This document shows positions 18,907 through 28,324 of a DNA stretch of 64,000 nt, one piece after another. The DNA lies in the NCBI GenBank assembly GCA_002101905.1, contig LQPU01000005.1:124001-188000 (forward strand). Reading direction: 5' to 3'. Below the pieces are notes generated by a model. That model had not been told where the DNA came from. It saw nothing but the letters and a program-made list of their open reading frames with translations, and did no database searches. This stretch comes from Mycobacterium shimoidei. Lineage in GTDB: Bacteria > Actinomycetota > Actinomycetes > Mycobacteriales > Mycobacteriaceae. Each line of letters opens with the position of its first letter. Within the stretch, counting starts at the first letter, position 1. The translations under genes were made by a program, and so were the position numbers.

Positions 18907-19353
18907 ATGAAAACGCAACCGAGGATTGCGGTCGCGCTGTTCGGCGGTGCAGCCGCGCTTTCGCTGATAGTCGGCTGCGGGGGCGGCGAAAAAGGCGAAT
19001 CGACAACCACGACGACAACCACGACCACGACAACGCCGGCGACTGAGAGCCCGGCACCTGAGCCGGCTCCCGGCGGTCCCACCGGTGGCGGCGGACCCGG
19101 CGGCGGGGGCGGCGGTGTCCCGGGCGGCCCGACCGGCGGCGGCGGACCCGCCGGCGGGGGCGGCAGCATCCCCGGTGGCCCGACCGGTGGCGGCGGACCC
19201 GGCGGCGGCAGCGGCAGCATCCCGGGCGGCCCGACCGGTGGCGGCGGACCCGGCGGCGGCTGGGGCAGCATCCCCGGTGGCCCGTCGGGCGGTGGCGGAC
19301 CCGGCGGCGGCGGTGGCTGCATCCCGGGTGTGGGGTGCGGCGGCTGGCCGTGA
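18907..19353 (+). CDS. Lipoprotein with Thr tract and Gly/Pro-rich 17-residue repeats
   Basis: The 148-residue protein has a signal peptide ending in a lipobox (LSLIVGC, Cys at about 24), so it should be lipid-anchored. After GGGEKGEST comes an 11-residue Thr tract, a short Pro/Glu linker, then five near-perfect 17-residue units of the type GGPTGGGGPGGGxGSIP. The chain ends with two further Cys (GCIPGVGCGGWP). The low-complexity repeat resembles flexible wall-spanning or adhesive linkers; no enzymatic domain is present. Signal peptide and ATG with an upstream GAGGG support this strand. An antisense Pro-rich frame is a by-product of the repeats. Confidence 0.75.
   Translation: MKTQPRIAVALFGGAAALSLIVGCGGGEKGESTTTTTTTTTTTPATESPAPEPAPGGPTGGGGPGGGGGGVPGGPTGGGGPAGGGGSIPGGPTGGGGPGGGSGSIPGGPTGGGGPGGGWGSIPGGPSGGGGPGGGGGCIPGVGCGGWP
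19072..19326 (+). repeat. Five tandem 51-bp coding repeats
   Basis: Units start at 19072, 19123, 19174, 19225 and 19276, each coding for 17 residues (GGPTGGGGP...IP). Variation is mainly at the three residues before IP. The array is in frame, and copy number could vary between strains. Confidence 0.85.
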
Positions 19354-19398
19354 TCGAGCCCGTCATCCAATAACTAGTCCGGGGGTGGTGCGCGGGTC

Positions 19399-19404
19399 TA
19401 AGGT
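19399..19404 (+). promoter_or_regulatory. Candidate -10 box of a leaderless oxidoreductase mRNA
   Basis: TAAGGT fits TANNNT and ends 6 bp before ATG 19411, so the mRNA would begin at or next to the start codon. No ribosome binding site is seen, which is consistent. Confidence 0.4.
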
Positions 19405-19410
19405 TCGGCC

Positions 19411-20574
19411 ATGGCCAAGCTCAGATTCGGGTATTTCATCGCACCGTTCCACCGCGCCGGCACCAACCCAACGTTGGCGTTGCAGCGCGACCTGGAATTC
19501 GTCGAACATATCGACGCGCTGGGGTTCGACGAAGTCTGGATCGGCGAGCACCACTCCGCGGGCAGCGAAATCATCAGTTCCCCTGAGATTTTCATCGCTG
19601 CTGCGGCCCAACGGGCCAAGCGGATCCGGCTTGGCACGGGTGTCATCTCGCTCGCCTACCACAACCCGCTGTGGGTGGCCGACCGGCTGTTGCTGCTTGA
19701 CCACCTCACGCATGGCCGGGTGATCGGGGGAGTCGGACCCGGCTCGCTGCCCACCGACTCGGCGATGATCGGGCTCAACCCGACCGACACCCGCGAGCTT
19801 CTCGAAACCAACCTCGACATCGTGGTGCGCCTGCTCGCCGGCGAGACGGTGACCGCGAAAACAGCCACCCACGAATTGTGCGATGCCCGGCTGCAACTCG
19901 CCCCGTACTCGGAGAACGGAATTCCACTGGCCGTCGCCGCCGTCGCTTCGCCGACGGGTGCGCGGCTGGCCGGTAAGCACGGTATCGGCCTGCTTTCGAT
20001 CGGCGCAACGCTGACCATCGAAGGCTTCGACGCGTTGTCCTACCACTGGGGCATCGTCGAAGAACGCGCCGCGGCGTTTGGTACGCAGGTCGACCGCAGC
20101 AACTGGAGCCTGGTGGGGCCGTTCCACATCGCCGAAACCGACGAACAAGCCCGTGCCGACGTCAAATTCGGCATCGAGCCGTGGTTCCGCTACTTCCAGA
20201 AAGTGGCGGCGTTCCCGCAGATGACCATGGCGGGCGACCGGCTCGACGAGATGATCGACATCATCAACGACAACGGCGCCGGCGTGATCGGCACCCCGGA
20301 GCGGGCCCGCGAGCAGGTGCAGCGGTTATGGGATCAGTCCGGCGGGTTCGGCTGCATGCTGCAGATGGCCCACGAGTGGGCGAATCCGGCGGCAACCAAG
20401 CGCTCCGCCGAATTGTTCGCCGCCGAGGTGATGCCGCACTTCCAGGGTCAGGCACAGCCGACTCTGGATGCCGCCGCGCGGGCCAGCCAGGTGCGAGACG
20501 ACCTCGCGCAGACCCAGCTTCAGGCCATCGACCACATGACCAAGAAATACCAGGGCGAAGTCAGCTGGTCCTAG
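19411..20574 (+). CDS. Luciferase-like (LLM class) flavin-dependent monooxygenase, LimB-like
   Basis: The 387-residue TIM-barrel flavoenzyme has the bacterial luciferase family pattern: [12 protein letters not shown] at the N terminus, [23 protein letters not shown] with the EHH motif, [14 protein letters not shown] and [16 protein letters not shown]. The EHHSAG form and length resemble limonene-monooxygenase-type LLM proteins. It would use FMN or F420 to oxidise an unknown hydrophobic substrate. Its TAG stop shares bases with the stop of the convergent isocitrate lyase (CTAG at 20571-20574). Confidence 0.85.
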   Translation: MAKLRFGYFIAPFHRAGTNPTLALQRDLEFVEHIDALGFDEVWIGEHHSAGSEIISSPEIFIAAAAQRAKRIRLGTGVISLAYHNPLWVADRLLLLDHLTHGRVIGGVGPGSLPTDSAMIGLNPTDTRELLETNLDIVVRLLAGETVTAKTATHELCDARLQLAPYSENGIPLAVAAVASPTGARLAGKHGIGLLSIGATLTIEGFDALSYHWGIVEERAAAFGTQVDRSNWSLVGPFHIAETDEQARADVKFGIEPWFRYFQKVAAFPQMTMAGDRLDEMIDIINDNGAGVIGTPERAREQVQRLWDQSGGFGCMLQMAHEWANPAATKRSAELFAAEVMPHFQGQAQPTLDAAARASQVRDDLAQTQLQAIDHMTKKYQGEVSWS

Positions 20575-22871
20575 CCCTCCTTGCGGATCAGACGCCACAG
20601 CGCCTCATGGTCGGGAGCCAGCAGCTCCTCGATGCGGGCATGGTTCACCTCGGCCACGATGATCTCGCCGACCTCTTGGTGAACATCGCTGAAGATCCCG
20701 TGCGACTTCATCTTTTCGGTCTGATACAGGTTGTCCTCGGTGGGGGTGACGTAGTGCACCCAGTCCGCCTTGAACCGGGTCACCAGCCACAGGTGGATCA
20801 ACGTCATCAGACGCTTCTGGCGCAGCTTCTCTTCGAAGGTGTTCTGGTCGCGCACGGTCAGAATGTTGACCTCACGCCGGTCTTGGAATTGACCGAAGAT
20901 GACGTTGGCCAGCTTCTCCTCGGCGTCGCTTCCTTCCCGGAAGATGACTAGCTCGAGCAGCTCGGAGCCGGCGCGCTGCGGCCGTAGCTGCACGCGGAGC
21001 TTCTCGCCGAGCTGGTAGTGCTCGCTCCACATCGCCAGCCATTCCTCCAGCAGCTTCTTCGGCACCTCGGTCTGCACGAGATGCTGGTGCTGAGTGGAGC
21101 CCTTGCCCATCGCCTTGGTGGTCGCCGTTCGCCCGGACGAGGCCAGCAGTGCGGCGTCGCTGCGCGGGCCACCGACCAAGGTTTGCGGCGTGCGGTAGGG
21201 CGATTCGATCAAGCGCAGCTGACGCTGCAGGCGGGCCAGCGCCAGCATGCCGTCCTGCCGCAGGGAGGCGGCGAACTCTTCGGCGGCGAGGCCGTCGATC
21301 TGGTGACCGCCGTAGGTGATGAAGTTGAAGACGAAGCCCATCTTGCCGAGTTCCTCGGGGAAGGCCCGCATCTCCTCATCGGTCATGCCGGTGGTGTCCC
21401 AGTTGAACGACGGGGACAGGTTGTAGGCCAACATCTTGTCGGGATACTTGGCGTGAATCGCCTCGGCGAATTGACGCGCATCGGCGAGATCGGCGGTCTT
21501 GGTCTCCATCCAGAGCAGGTCGGCAAATGGTGCCGCCGCAAGCGATTTGGCGATCGCATACGGGATACCGCCACGGACCTGGTAATAGCCTTCGGGTGTC
21601 TTCGCCAGCTCGCAGTCCCATCGCGCGTCGGCGCCCAGCTCCCTGGCCTTTTGCCGCGCGGTGTACAGCGACGCGGTCGCGGCGAACTCGCGCCACTCCT
21701 GGGAACTCATGTCGCGAGATTCGTCCTCGCTCTCCGCGAATTCGAGTACCTCGGCCACGGCCTCGCCGTATGTCATCAATCCGGCGTCGTCCTCCCAGAT
21801 GTCGACGAAGCGCGCCTCGACCTTGTCGTAAAGCGCATCGAGCGACGGCGCAGAGCCGTTCTGCCAGGATGCGGCGGCCTCGGCGATCAGATCTGCAATG
21901 CCTCGCCGTTCCAGCCAAGCGTCGGCGGCGGCGTACTCGCCCTCGGGAAGCGCGTAGAGCAGGTGTCCATTGAGCTCCTTGACGCCGAGCTCGTAGAAGC
22001 GCCGCATCATCGCCAAGAAGCACGCCTTGTAGGAGGGAATCTTCACGTTGGTGGCGCCCAGCAGGAACGGCTGGTCGCGCTCGTCGGCGCGGCTGTCAAT
22101 AAGGTTGCCGGCCTCGGCGTCAGTGCGCGCGACGATGATGCCGGGCACTCCCATCACATCGAGCTGGAAGCGGGCGGTGTTGAGGCGCTTGATCTGTTCG
22201 TCGGAGGGCACCAGGACCTTGCCGCCCTGGTGGCCACACTTCTTGGTGCCAGGACGCTGGTCTTCGATGTGGTAGCCCGGCACACCGGCCTCGACGAAAC
22301 GGCGGATCAGATTGCGCACGTGCGGGTCGCCGCCGTGGCCGGTGTCGGCGTCGGCGATGATGAACGGCCGGAAGTCGACGGCCGGGGTGGCCGCGCGCTC
22401 GGCTTCGGTCATGCGCTGACGCAGATAGAACTGGTTGCGGTCGGCGGTCAGCAAAGCGCGAACCAGCCCGGCGGCCTCCTCGGGAACCTGACTCAGCGGG
22501 TAACTGGCCAGGTCGGGGCCTGGGTCCTCGGTGGTGGAACCCTTGGCGGAGGTGGCCCAACCGCCCAGGTAGATCCCCTCGATGCCCATCCGCTTCATGG
22601 TGACGGCCTGGCCCGGCGAGTACGGCCCGAAGGTGGTGATGCACTTGCGCTCGGCGAACAGCTCGCGTAGGCGCTGGTAAAACGCGGTGGCCGCCTCCCG
22701 GGCCACCGTGTAGTCGGTCGAGATCGTGCCGCGCTGTTCTACAACCTGGGCAGCCGTGTAGAGGCGAGTGATCCCGTCGAAACGCGGGCTGTCGAAGTAG
22801 CGCTGTGTGGCAGCGACATCGTCCTCGAACGGCGTGCGGGTATCGGTATCCGCTTCGATGGTGGTAGCCAT
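20571..22871 (-). CDS. aceA: Isocitrate lyase 2 (full-length)
   Basis: The 766-residue enzyme splits isocitrate into glyoxylate and succinate (glyoxylate shunt; also methylisocitrate cleavage in mycobacteria). The lyase core contains [19 protein letters not shown], the catalytic loop [21 protein letters not shown] and [11 protein letters not shown]. Residues beyond about 600 form the extra C-terminal domain typical of mycobacterial Icl2, reported to respond to acetyl- or propionyl-CoA. In Mtb H37Rv the orthologue is split (Rv1915/Rv1916); here it is one uninterrupted frame. ATG 22871 has AGGAGCG upstream. A much longer open frame to 23903 is only the antisense of the next gene. Confidence 0.96.
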   Translation of the reverse strand: MATTIEADTDTRTPFEDDVAATQRYFDSPRFDGITRLYTAAQVVEQRGTISTDYTVAREAATAFYQRLRELFAERKCITTFGPYSPGQAVTMKRMGIEGIYLGGWATSAKGSTTEDPGPDLASYPLSQVPEEAAGLVRALLTADRNQFYLRQRMTEAERAATPAVDFRPFIIADADTGHGGDPHVRNLIRRFVEAGVPGYHIEDQRPGTKKCGHQGGKVLVPSDEQIKRLNTARFQLDVMGVPGIIVARTDAEAGNLIDSRADERDQPFLLGATNVKIPSYKACFLAMMRRFYELGVKELNGHLLYALPEGEYAAADAWLERRGIADLIAEAAASWQNGSAPSLDALYDKVEARFVDIWEDDAGLMTYGEAVAEVLEFAESEDESRDMSSQEWREFAATASLYTARQKARELGADARWDCELAKTPEGYYQVRGGIPYAIAKSLAAAPFADLLWMETKTADLADARQFAEAIHAKYPDKMLAYNLSPSFNWDTTGMTDEEMRAFPEELGKMGFVFNFITYGGHQIDGLAAEEFAASLRQDGMLALARLQRQLRLIESPYRTPQTLVGGPRSDAALLASSGRTATTKAMGKGSTQHQHLVQTEVPKKLLEEWLAMWSEHYQLGEKLRVQLRPQRAGSELLELVIFREGSDAEEKLANVIFGQFQDRREVNILTVRDQNTFEEKLRQKRLMTLIHLWLVTRFKADWVHYVTPTEDNLYQTEKMKSHGIFSDVHQEVGEIIVAEVNHARIEELLAPDHEALWRLIRKEG

Positions 22872-22994
22872 GGCTTTACGCTCCTGTCCAGCGTGATTCC
22901 CCCGACGGTGAAAGTCTATCCCCGCGGGAATTTGCTGGGATATTGATAGCCTTTGCGCCGCCGCGCCAACCGTCGATTTCGGTACGTTCGCATC

Positions 22995-24023
22995 GTGCCC
23001 GATCTCATGAACCGCCAGATAGTGCTTCGTCGTCGCCCAACCGGGCTGCTTCGGCCCGGCGACACCGAGCTCGTCACCTCGGCGGCGCCCGAACCCGCCG
23101 ATGGCGAGGCGCTGGTCCGCAACACCTACGTGGGGATCGACGCCGCCGTGCGCACCTGGCTCAACGATCAGCCCGGCTACTTGCCGCCGGTGCAGTTGGG
23201 TGAGGTCATCCGGGCGGCCGGCATCGGCGAGGTGGTGGCGACGCGCTGCGACGCGTACTCCGTGGGCGACGTGGTAACGACGCTGTCGGGGTTCCAGGAG
23301 TACGTGATCGTTCGCGACGACGTGTTCACCACCCCGGTCCGCGAGCAGGCAGTGGATCAGTTGGCCGTGATGTCGGTGTACGGCCCGACGGGGGCCACCG
23401 CCTACTTCGGGATGACCACCATCGGCAAGCCCCAACCGGGGGAGACGGTGGTGGTCTCTGCCGCCGCGGGTGCCACCGGGTCGGTCGCCGGACAGATCGC
23501 CAAGATCGCGGGTGCGCACGTAGTGGGCATCGCCGGCGGGCCGGAGAAGTGCCGGGTTGTGGTCGAGGACTTCGGATTCGATGCGTGCATCGACTACAAG
23601 AGCGACGACGTGCCCGCCGCGCTCAAGGCGCACTGTCCCCGAGGAGTCGACGTGTACTTCGACAATGTCGGCGGCCCGATCCTGGACGCAGTGCTGGGGC
23701 GCCTGGCGCCCAAAGCACGCGTCGTCCTGTGCGGTGTCATCTCCAGCTATCTGACCGGCGAGCACCCCGGGCCCGCGAATTACGTCAACCTGCTGGCCAA
23801 AACGGCGCTGATGCAGGGGTTCAACTCGCTCGACATGTGGGGCCAGTTCGACGAAGCGTTCGCGGACCTTCGCCGATGGGCCGACGAGGGACGGCTGGTG
23901 CACCGGCAGACCGTGTACGAAGGCATCGAGTCCTGCGTCGACGCGCTCAACGGGCTGTTCACCGGGACCAACATCGGCAAGATGCTGGTCAAGGTCAGTG
24001 AGCCCAGCGGGTCAGCCGTCTAG
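22995..24023 (+). CDS. NADPH-dependent medium-chain dehydrogenase/reductase (quinone/enone reductase-like)
   Basis: The ~342-residue protein has the zinc-free MDR pattern: N-terminal GroES-like domain ([24 protein letters not shown]), [11 protein letters not shown], and nucleotide-binding motif [21 protein letters not shown] (AAxGxxG type of the PTGR/leukotriene-dehydrogenase group). DYKSD supplies a likely NADPH phosphate-binding Lys and [10 protein letters not shown] is conserved. It probably reduces alpha,beta-unsaturated ketones or quinones. GTG 22995 or ATG 23007 could be the start. Its last 12 bp overlap the convergent gene at 24012. It is divergent from icl2 over about 120 bp. Confidence 0.86.
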   Translation: MPDLMNRQIVLRRRPTGLLRPGDTELVTSAAPEPADGEALVRNTYVGIDAAVRTWLNDQPGYLPPVQLGEVIRAAGIGEVVATRCDAYSVGDVVTTLSGFQEYVIVRDDVFTTPVREQAVDQLAVMSVYGPTGATAYFGMTTIGKPQPGETVVVSAAAGATGSVAGQIAKIAGAHVVGIAGGPEKCRVVVEDFGFDACIDYKSDDVPAALKAHCPRGVDVYFDNVGGPILDAVLGRLAPKARVVLCGVISSYLTGEHPGPANYVNLLAKTALMQGFNSLDMWGQFDEAFADLRRWADEGRLVHRQTVYEGIESCVDALNGLFTGTNIGKMLVKVSEPSGSAV

Positions 24024-24659
24024 TTCGCCGAAGACGCCGCGCTCGATTTGTCGTTGAGTTGCGGCCGGTAGCACGATCAGACCTTCGAGTTCCTTGCGGG
24101 CCAGGTCATAAGCGCGTTGACGCTCTTGTTGCGTCGCACCGGAATCCGATGCGACCCGCAAGAGACTTTGCGCACGCGTCATCCGCTGCCGCTCGTTTTC
24201 GGAGAAGTCGGTGCGCCGTCTTCGGATGGCCTCCGCTTCGGCGGCGTCGAAGGCGGCGACGTACTCCTGGACGGCGGCGAAATATTCGTTTGCGGCTTCT
24301 CGGTCGTCGAGAAGATCTTCGGCTTTGGCCGGCCGCAGGAAGTCGGCTTTCAACTTGGCCTTGTGGAAGCGCATCGTGAGCGGGTCGCGCATGTCGGTCA
24401 TCAGCGGAAAGTCCAGGAGCTTGGCGGCGTCGAGTTCGTACTCCACCCAGCGCGCGTCCGTTCGGCTGTGCTCGTTGATGACGCGTTTGATCGACGCCCA
24501 TTGGGTCGCGCTCGTGCCCCGACTGCGTTCAGCGGGCTCGGTGGGCGGCTCAGGCTGCTGCCGCTGATTGGCGGAAAACGCTTTGACCGCAGCGATAATC
24601 ACCGTCGCCAGCGGCACGATGACGATGAGGAGCTCCGCCAGCCGGAACAGCAAGCCCAT
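24012..24659 (-). CDS. Membrane-anchored protein of unknown function
   Basis: The 215-residue protein has one N-terminal transmembrane helix (LLFRLAELLIVIVPLATVIIAAV), a short Pro/Gln linker, and a charged, mostly helical cytoplasmic or extracytoplasmic domain with many Ala/Glu/Arg and likely coiled-coil stretches (EYFAAVQEYVAAFDAAEAEAIRRRRTDF). I do not recognise a family. It starts 3 bp after the stop of the Pro/Trp-rich gene, so the two form a tight operon. It overlaps the convergent reductase by 12 bp. Confidence 0.72.
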   Translation of the reverse strand: MGLLFRLAELLIVIVPLATVIIAAVKAFSANQRQQPEPPTEPAERSRGTSATQWASIKRVINEHSRTDARWVEYELDAAKLLDFPLMTDMRDPLTMRFHKAKLKADFLRPAKAEDLLDDREAANEYFAAVQEYVAAFDAAEAEAIRRRRTDFSENERQRMTRAQSLLRVASDSGATQQERQRAYDLARKELEGLIVLPAATQRQIERGVFGELDG

Positions 24660-24662
24660 CGG

Positions 24663-25166
24663 TCAAAGCCACACGTAAAGCCGAGGATTGGCGGGACCGC
24701 TGTCTGTTACCTCACGCGCGAAGGAAACGGGCGTTTCGCATTCGGCCAGCTTGACGTTGATCGCCGCTGGGTCGGCATTCACGGCAGCGATGGTCCCGAT
24801 GACATACCGGCGCTCGTCGGCCCACCTGATCGTGGCGCGATAGCCCAGATGCTCCGCGGAGAGGTCCTCGGGCGCGACTAAAGTAGGCTGCCCGGACGGC
24901 GGCGAGCCGCCCCTGAGCTGCTCATGCGGTGGCGCCTGCTCGGAAGCCTCGGACCATGCGCGGTCGTCTCCGAAGTACTCGACGTCGTCGCTGCTGCGTT
25001 CTATGCGGTTCAGCGCGGACTTGGTTTTCTCCGGAACGTCGGTATCGTCGACCCAGAGTCGCCACCCCTTCGGCGGCGGGGGCCACGACGGGTCCGGCGT
25101 CCAGCCGGGTGGCGGGCTCCACCCGTCGGGCGGCTTGGGCCAGTTCGGAGGGGGGTTGTAGCGCAT
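24663..25166 (-). CDS. Pro/Trp-rich N-terminal repeat protein of unknown function
   Basis: The 167-residue protein opens with a short repeat of proline and tryptophan (NPPPNWP, PPDGWSPPPGW, DPSWPPPPKGW), like the Pro-Gly-Trp N-terminal modules of actinobacterial envelope-associated proteins (DUF2510-like style). An acidic linker follows, then a small beta-rich C-terminal domain (YRATIRWADERRYVIGTIAAVN). Function is unknown. It is probably cotranscribed with the membrane-anchored protein downstream; the pair may form one complex. It is divergent from the membrane gene at 25267 with a 100-bp gap. Confidence 0.72.
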   Translation of the reverse strand: MRYNPPPNWPKPPDGWSPPPGWTPDPSWPPPPKGWRLWVDDTDVPEKTKSALNRIERSSDDVEYFGDDRAWSEASEQAPPHEQLRGGSPPSGQPTLVAPEDLSAEHLGYRATIRWADERRYVIGTIAAVNADPAAINVKLAECETPVSFAREVTDSGPANPRLYVWL

Positions 25167-25252
25167 CGACAGTCACCGCCCTGTTGTGGGTGTTGGGTCT
25201 AACCCACGATATCTGCGCTCGGACTCGCCCGGCCGGTCGCGCGGGTGCGCCA

Positions 25253-25258
25253 TACACT
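25253..25258 (+). promoter_or_regulatory. Candidate -10 box before the membrane gene
   Basis: TACACT fits TANNNT and ends 8 bp before GTG 25267, consistent with a leaderless transcript. No convincing -35 was seen. Confidence 0.35.
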
Positions 25259-25266
25259 GAGCCATC

Positions 25267-26043
25267 GTGGCCATCCTGCTTGGGTTCGCACCGTGGATCG
25301 TGTATTGGGTGCTCGTCGGCAATGTCCCCTTCGCCGCGTCCGCACTGGTCACGCTGGCAGTCGCTGTGGTGGCCGTGGTGATCGCGCGCGTTACCGCGGC
25401 GTCGGGACGCACACTCGAAATCGGCGCTGTCGGAACATTCCTGGTGCTTGCGCTTTTGAGTTTGACCGCGAACGAGTCGTTCCTGCAGCGCTGGACGCTG
25501 CCGTTGAGCTACGCCGGGCTCGTCGTCGTCGCCCTGACCGGGATGCTGACCGGCAAGCCGTTTGTGCACCAGCTCATTGATCGGCCTGCCAACGCCGCCG
25601 AAAGCGAGGCCGTCGCCCGGATGGTGATGGTGCTGACCTGGAGTTGGCTCGCGGCGTTCGCCGGCATGACGGTGTCGTCGGCAATCCCGCCGATGCTTCG
25701 TCGCGACGCCAGCCTCTTCGACACGATGGGCCCGCTGTCGTTCCTTTGCTACTGGATCGTGCCGGTCACGCTGTTCGTGCTGGCAGCGCTGGTGTCGAGG
25801 ACCCTGTCGGTCCGGATGGCCGAGGCGGTCGCCAACGTCGCCCACAAAACCACGTTCGTCGCCTACAACGAGGCCACCATCGACGAGTTGTATTACCTGG
25901 CTAGTGAGCATGCCAAGCGCGAAGCCGGGCCGGGAAGGGACGTCTACGACGTCAAGGTCGGGGCCGCGGGGACTCCGCTGGTCGGAGACGACTCTCGCCA
26001 GTCCTGGCCCGCGACGTACCGGGTCCGCGAGCGGCGAAGCTAG
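25267..26043 (+). CDS. Polytopic membrane protein of unknown function
   Basis: The 258-residue protein has about six predicted helices (for example 2-20, 22-43, 52-68, 74-93, 118-138 and 155-178) and a soluble C-terminal tail containing TFVAYNEATIDELYYLASEHAKRE. I do not recognise the family; the early segments resemble small intracellular-septation or transporter-like modules only superficially. The GTG start is supported by the -10-like box just upstream. Confidence 0.7.
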   Translation: MAILLGFAPWIVYWVLVGNVPFAASALVTLAVAVVAVVIARVTAASGRTLEIGAVGTFLVLALLSLTANESFLQRWTLPLSYAGLVVVALTGMLTGKPFVHQLIDRPANAAESEAVARMVMVLTWSWLAAFAGMTVSSAIPPMLRRDASLFDTMGPLSFLCYWIVPVTLFVLAALVSRTLSVRMAEAVANVAHKTTFVAYNEATIDELYYLASEHAKREAGPGRDVYDVKVGAAGTPLVGDDSRQSWPATYRVRERRS

Positions 26044-26061
26044 GGTGTGCGGTCAAACATG

Positions 26062-26089
26062 TTGGGAAAAACGCAGAACCAGTTACAGT
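26062..26089 (+). promoter_or_regulatory. Candidate promoter of a leaderless small membrane gene
   Basis: TTGGGA (26062-26067) and TACAGT (26084-26089) are separated by 16 bp. The -10 ends 8 bp before ATG 26098, and no ribosome site is present. Confidence 0.45.
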
Positions 26090-26097
26090 GATGGCCT

Positions 26098-26478
26098 ATG
26101 ACGACCCCCTCCAACCTTTGGGACGGCCGGAGGGGGAAGCACCCGCAACGCGGTAACGGGTCAGCTCGGCGGCTCAGCCGCAGACGTGCACGGCGGATAA
26201 GTCGGCGCTTCGCCGACGTCGGCGTCGGAATCGCGCCAGCACGTCTTCGGGAAATCTCAGCGGGCGCGCCCTTCGCATCGGACGAGTTCATTGATGTCAA
26301 TTTCGCACTCGCCGCGACCGAGATAAAGCGCCAGCAGCGCCGCACGAAGCTGAAACACACCAAACGCCGTGCCATCCGGTGCCTGATAGTGGCGGGTCTG
26401 ATCCTCGCCGCATTGAACCTCCTGTTATGCATGGCGTTCGTATTCGTCAGTCTCGCTCTCCACGAATCCCCGTTTTAA
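26098..26478 (+). CDS. Small Arg-rich single-pass membrane protein
   Basis: The 126-residue frame has a strongly basic N-terminal half (RRLSRRRARRISRRF) and one C-terminal transmembrane helix (CLIVAGLILAALNLLLCMAFVFVSLAL). No family recognised. Evidence for it being real is the promoter with a good -10 just upstream and its placement 6 bp before the acyl-AMP ligase, suggesting cotranscription. The Arg richness could also come from reading a non-coding GC-rich stretch, so confidence is moderate. Confidence 0.5.
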   Translation: MTTPSNLWDGRRGKHPQRGNGSARRLSRRRARRISRRFADVGVGIAPARLREISAGAPFASDEFIDVNFALAATEIKRQQRRTKLKHTKRRAIRCLIVAGLILAALNLLLCMAFVFVSLALHESPF

Positions 26479-26484
26479 GAACGC

Positions 26485-28305
26485 ATGGATTGCCGCTCGC
26501 GACAAGAACCGTGCGATGGCCTGCTGCAGATCGAAGATTGCCTGGATGCGCAGGGTGAAGTCGTGGTGCCCGCAGGCGCCACGCTGGTATCTCTTATCGA
26601 GCGCAATGCCGCCAACATCGGTGACCTGGTGGCGTATCGCTACCTTGACTACAACCGCTCATCCGACGGCGAGGTCGTCGCGTTGACTTGGCGCCAGTTC
26701 GCCAGCCGCGTGCAAGCCGTCGCTGCCGCCGTGCAACATGTAGCGGCTCGCGGTGATCGAGTGGCAATCCTCGCGCCCCAGGGCCTCGACTATGTCGCCG
26801 GCATGTATGCGGCGGTCAAGGCCGGAACGATCGCGGTGCCATTGTTCGCCCCGGAGCTACCCGGTCACGCCGAGCGCCTCGATACGGCCCTTCGCGATGC
26901 GACGCCCACGACGATTCTGACGACGACGCCGGCGACCGACGCCGTTCAGGCGTTCCTACACAAAATTCCAGACGCGCAGCGACCGCATGTCATCGCCATC
27001 GATCAGATACCGGACACGGCCGCCGACGATTTCAGCGGTGTCGATTTGGACCTCGACGACGTCTCACATCTGCAGTACACCTCTGGCTCGACGCGACCCC
27101 CGGTGGGAGTGGAGATCACCCATCGGGCGGTGGGTACCAACCTGATTCAGATGATCTTGTCGATCGACCTCTTGGACCGGAACACCCACGGCGTCAGTTG
27201 GTTACCGCTGTACCACGACATGGGTCTGTCGATGATCGGCTTTCCGATGGTCTACGGCGGACACTGCACCCTGATGTCACCGACGGCGTTCATCCGCAGA
27301 CCGCAGCGATGGATCCGGGCACTGGCCGCCGAGTCGAAAACCGGCCGTGTGGTAACCGCCGCCCCGAACTTCGCCTACGAGTGGACCGCCCAGCGTGGCC
27401 GGCTCTCGCCGGACGAGGATGCCGACCTGAGCAATGCCGTGATGATCATCGGTTCGGAACCGGTGAGCATCGACGCCATCGAAACTTTCAACGAGGCGTT
27501 CGCACGCCACGGTCTACCGCGTACGGCATTCAAACCTTCCTACGGCATGGCAGAGGCGACGTTGTTCGTTTCGACCATCGAGCCCGATGCGCAGCCCACC
27601 GTTGCGCACCTCGACCGAGAGCAGCTGGGCGCCGGTCGCGCGGTCCGCGTGGCGGCTGATGCCCCTAACGCCGTAACACATGTGTCGTGCGGCCGGCCGG
27701 CCCGCAGTCAGTGGGGCGTGATCGTGGGTCCCGATACCCGAGAAGAACTTCCCGACGGCGAAGTCGGCGAAATCTGGTTGCACGGCAACAACATTGGCCG
27801 CGGCTATTGGGGACGTCCCGAGGAAACGCGGCTGGCATTCGGTGCCAGACTGGAATCGCGTCTGCGGGTGGGAAGCCACGCGAACGGCTTGCCCCTCGAC
27901 GCCGAATGGCTGCGGACGGGGGATTTGGGCACGTATCTCGACGGGGAGCTCTACGTATTTGGCCGAATCGTCGACCTGGTGACCATCGATGGGCGCAATC
28001 ACTACCCGCAAGACATCGAGGCCAGCACTGCGGACGCCTCACCGGTCGTGCGACGCGGATATGTCGCGGCCTTCTCTGTGCCCGCGAACCGGCTGGTGAT
28101 CATCGCCGAGCGCGCGGCGGGTACCGCACGGACGGATCCGAGCGCGGCCATCGAGTCGATCAAAGCGACGATCGAGCATCGACACGGTCTTGCGGTGGCC
28201 GACGTGCGGTTGCTGCCTGCCGGCGCCATCCCACGCACCACCAGCGGCAAGCTGGCACGACGGGCGTGTCGCCGGGCCTATCTGACCGGCGCACTGGCCG
28301 GGTGA
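26485..28305 (+). CDS. Fatty acyl-AMP ligase (FadD32-like FAAL)
   Basis: The 606-residue adenylate-forming enzyme activates fatty acids as acyl-AMP for transfer to a carrier protein or polyketide synthase. Motifs: ATP-binding LQYTSGSTRPP, GVSWLPLYHDMGL, AAPNFAYEWTAQRG, KPSYGMAEATLF, EIWLHGNNIGRGYWG, TGDLGTYLDGELYVFGRIVDLVTIDGRNHYPQDIE, and a C-terminal Lys in RTTSGKLARRA. The layout is that of mycobacterial FAALs rather than acyl-CoA ligases. There is no polyketide synthase next door, so the carrier partner must be elsewhere. An AraC regulator follows 20 bp after it and could control it. Confidence 0.9.
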   Translation: MDCRSRQEPCDGLLQIEDCLDAQGEVVVPAGATLVSLIERNAANIGDLVAYRYLDYNRSSDGEVVALTWRQFASRVQAVAAAVQHVAARGDRVAILAPQGLDYVAGMYAAVKAGTIAVPLFAPELPGHAERLDTALRDATPTTILTTTPATDAVQAFLHKIPDAQRPHVIAIDQIPDTAADDFSGVDLDLDDVSHLQYTSGSTRPPVGVEITHRAVGTNLIQMILSIDLLDRNTHGVSWLPLYHDMGLSMIGFPMVYGGHCTLMSPTAFIRRPQRWIRALAAESKTGRVVTAAPNFAYEWTAQRGRLSPDEDADLSNAVMIIGSEPVSIDAIETFNEAFARHGLPRTAFKPSYGMAEATLFVSTIEPDAQPTVAHLDREQLGAGRAVRVAADAPNAVTHVSCGRPARSQWGVIVGPDTREELPDGEVGEIWLHGNNIGRGYWGRPEETRLAFGARLESRLRVGSHANGLPLDAEWLRTGDLGTYLDGELYVFGRIVDLVTIDGRNHYPQDIEASTADASPVVRRGYVAAFSVPANRLVIIAERAAGTARTDPSAAIESIKATIEHRHGLAVADVRLLPAGAIPRTTSGKLARRACRRAYLTGALAG

Positions 28306-28324
28306 CAGCCCAGAGCGCGCTAGC

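Noticed and set aside
19072..19326. Regular 51-bp repeats considered as CRISPR or non-coding minisatellite
   Set aside because: They are contiguous without spacers and stay in frame within a signal-peptide protein.
18882..19370. Pro-rich minus-strand frame opposite the lipoprotein
   Set aside because: PPPGPP repeats are the complement of the Gly-rich repeats; the plus strand has the signal peptide, lipobox and ribosome site.
21018..22670. 550-codon plus-strand open frame
   Set aside because: It lies entirely antisense to isocitrate lyase 2 and has no recognisable domain.
26040..26432. 130-codon minus-strand frame opposite the small membrane gene
   Set aside because: No ribosome site or promoter on that strand; the plus-strand frame has a promoter and a transmembrane helix.
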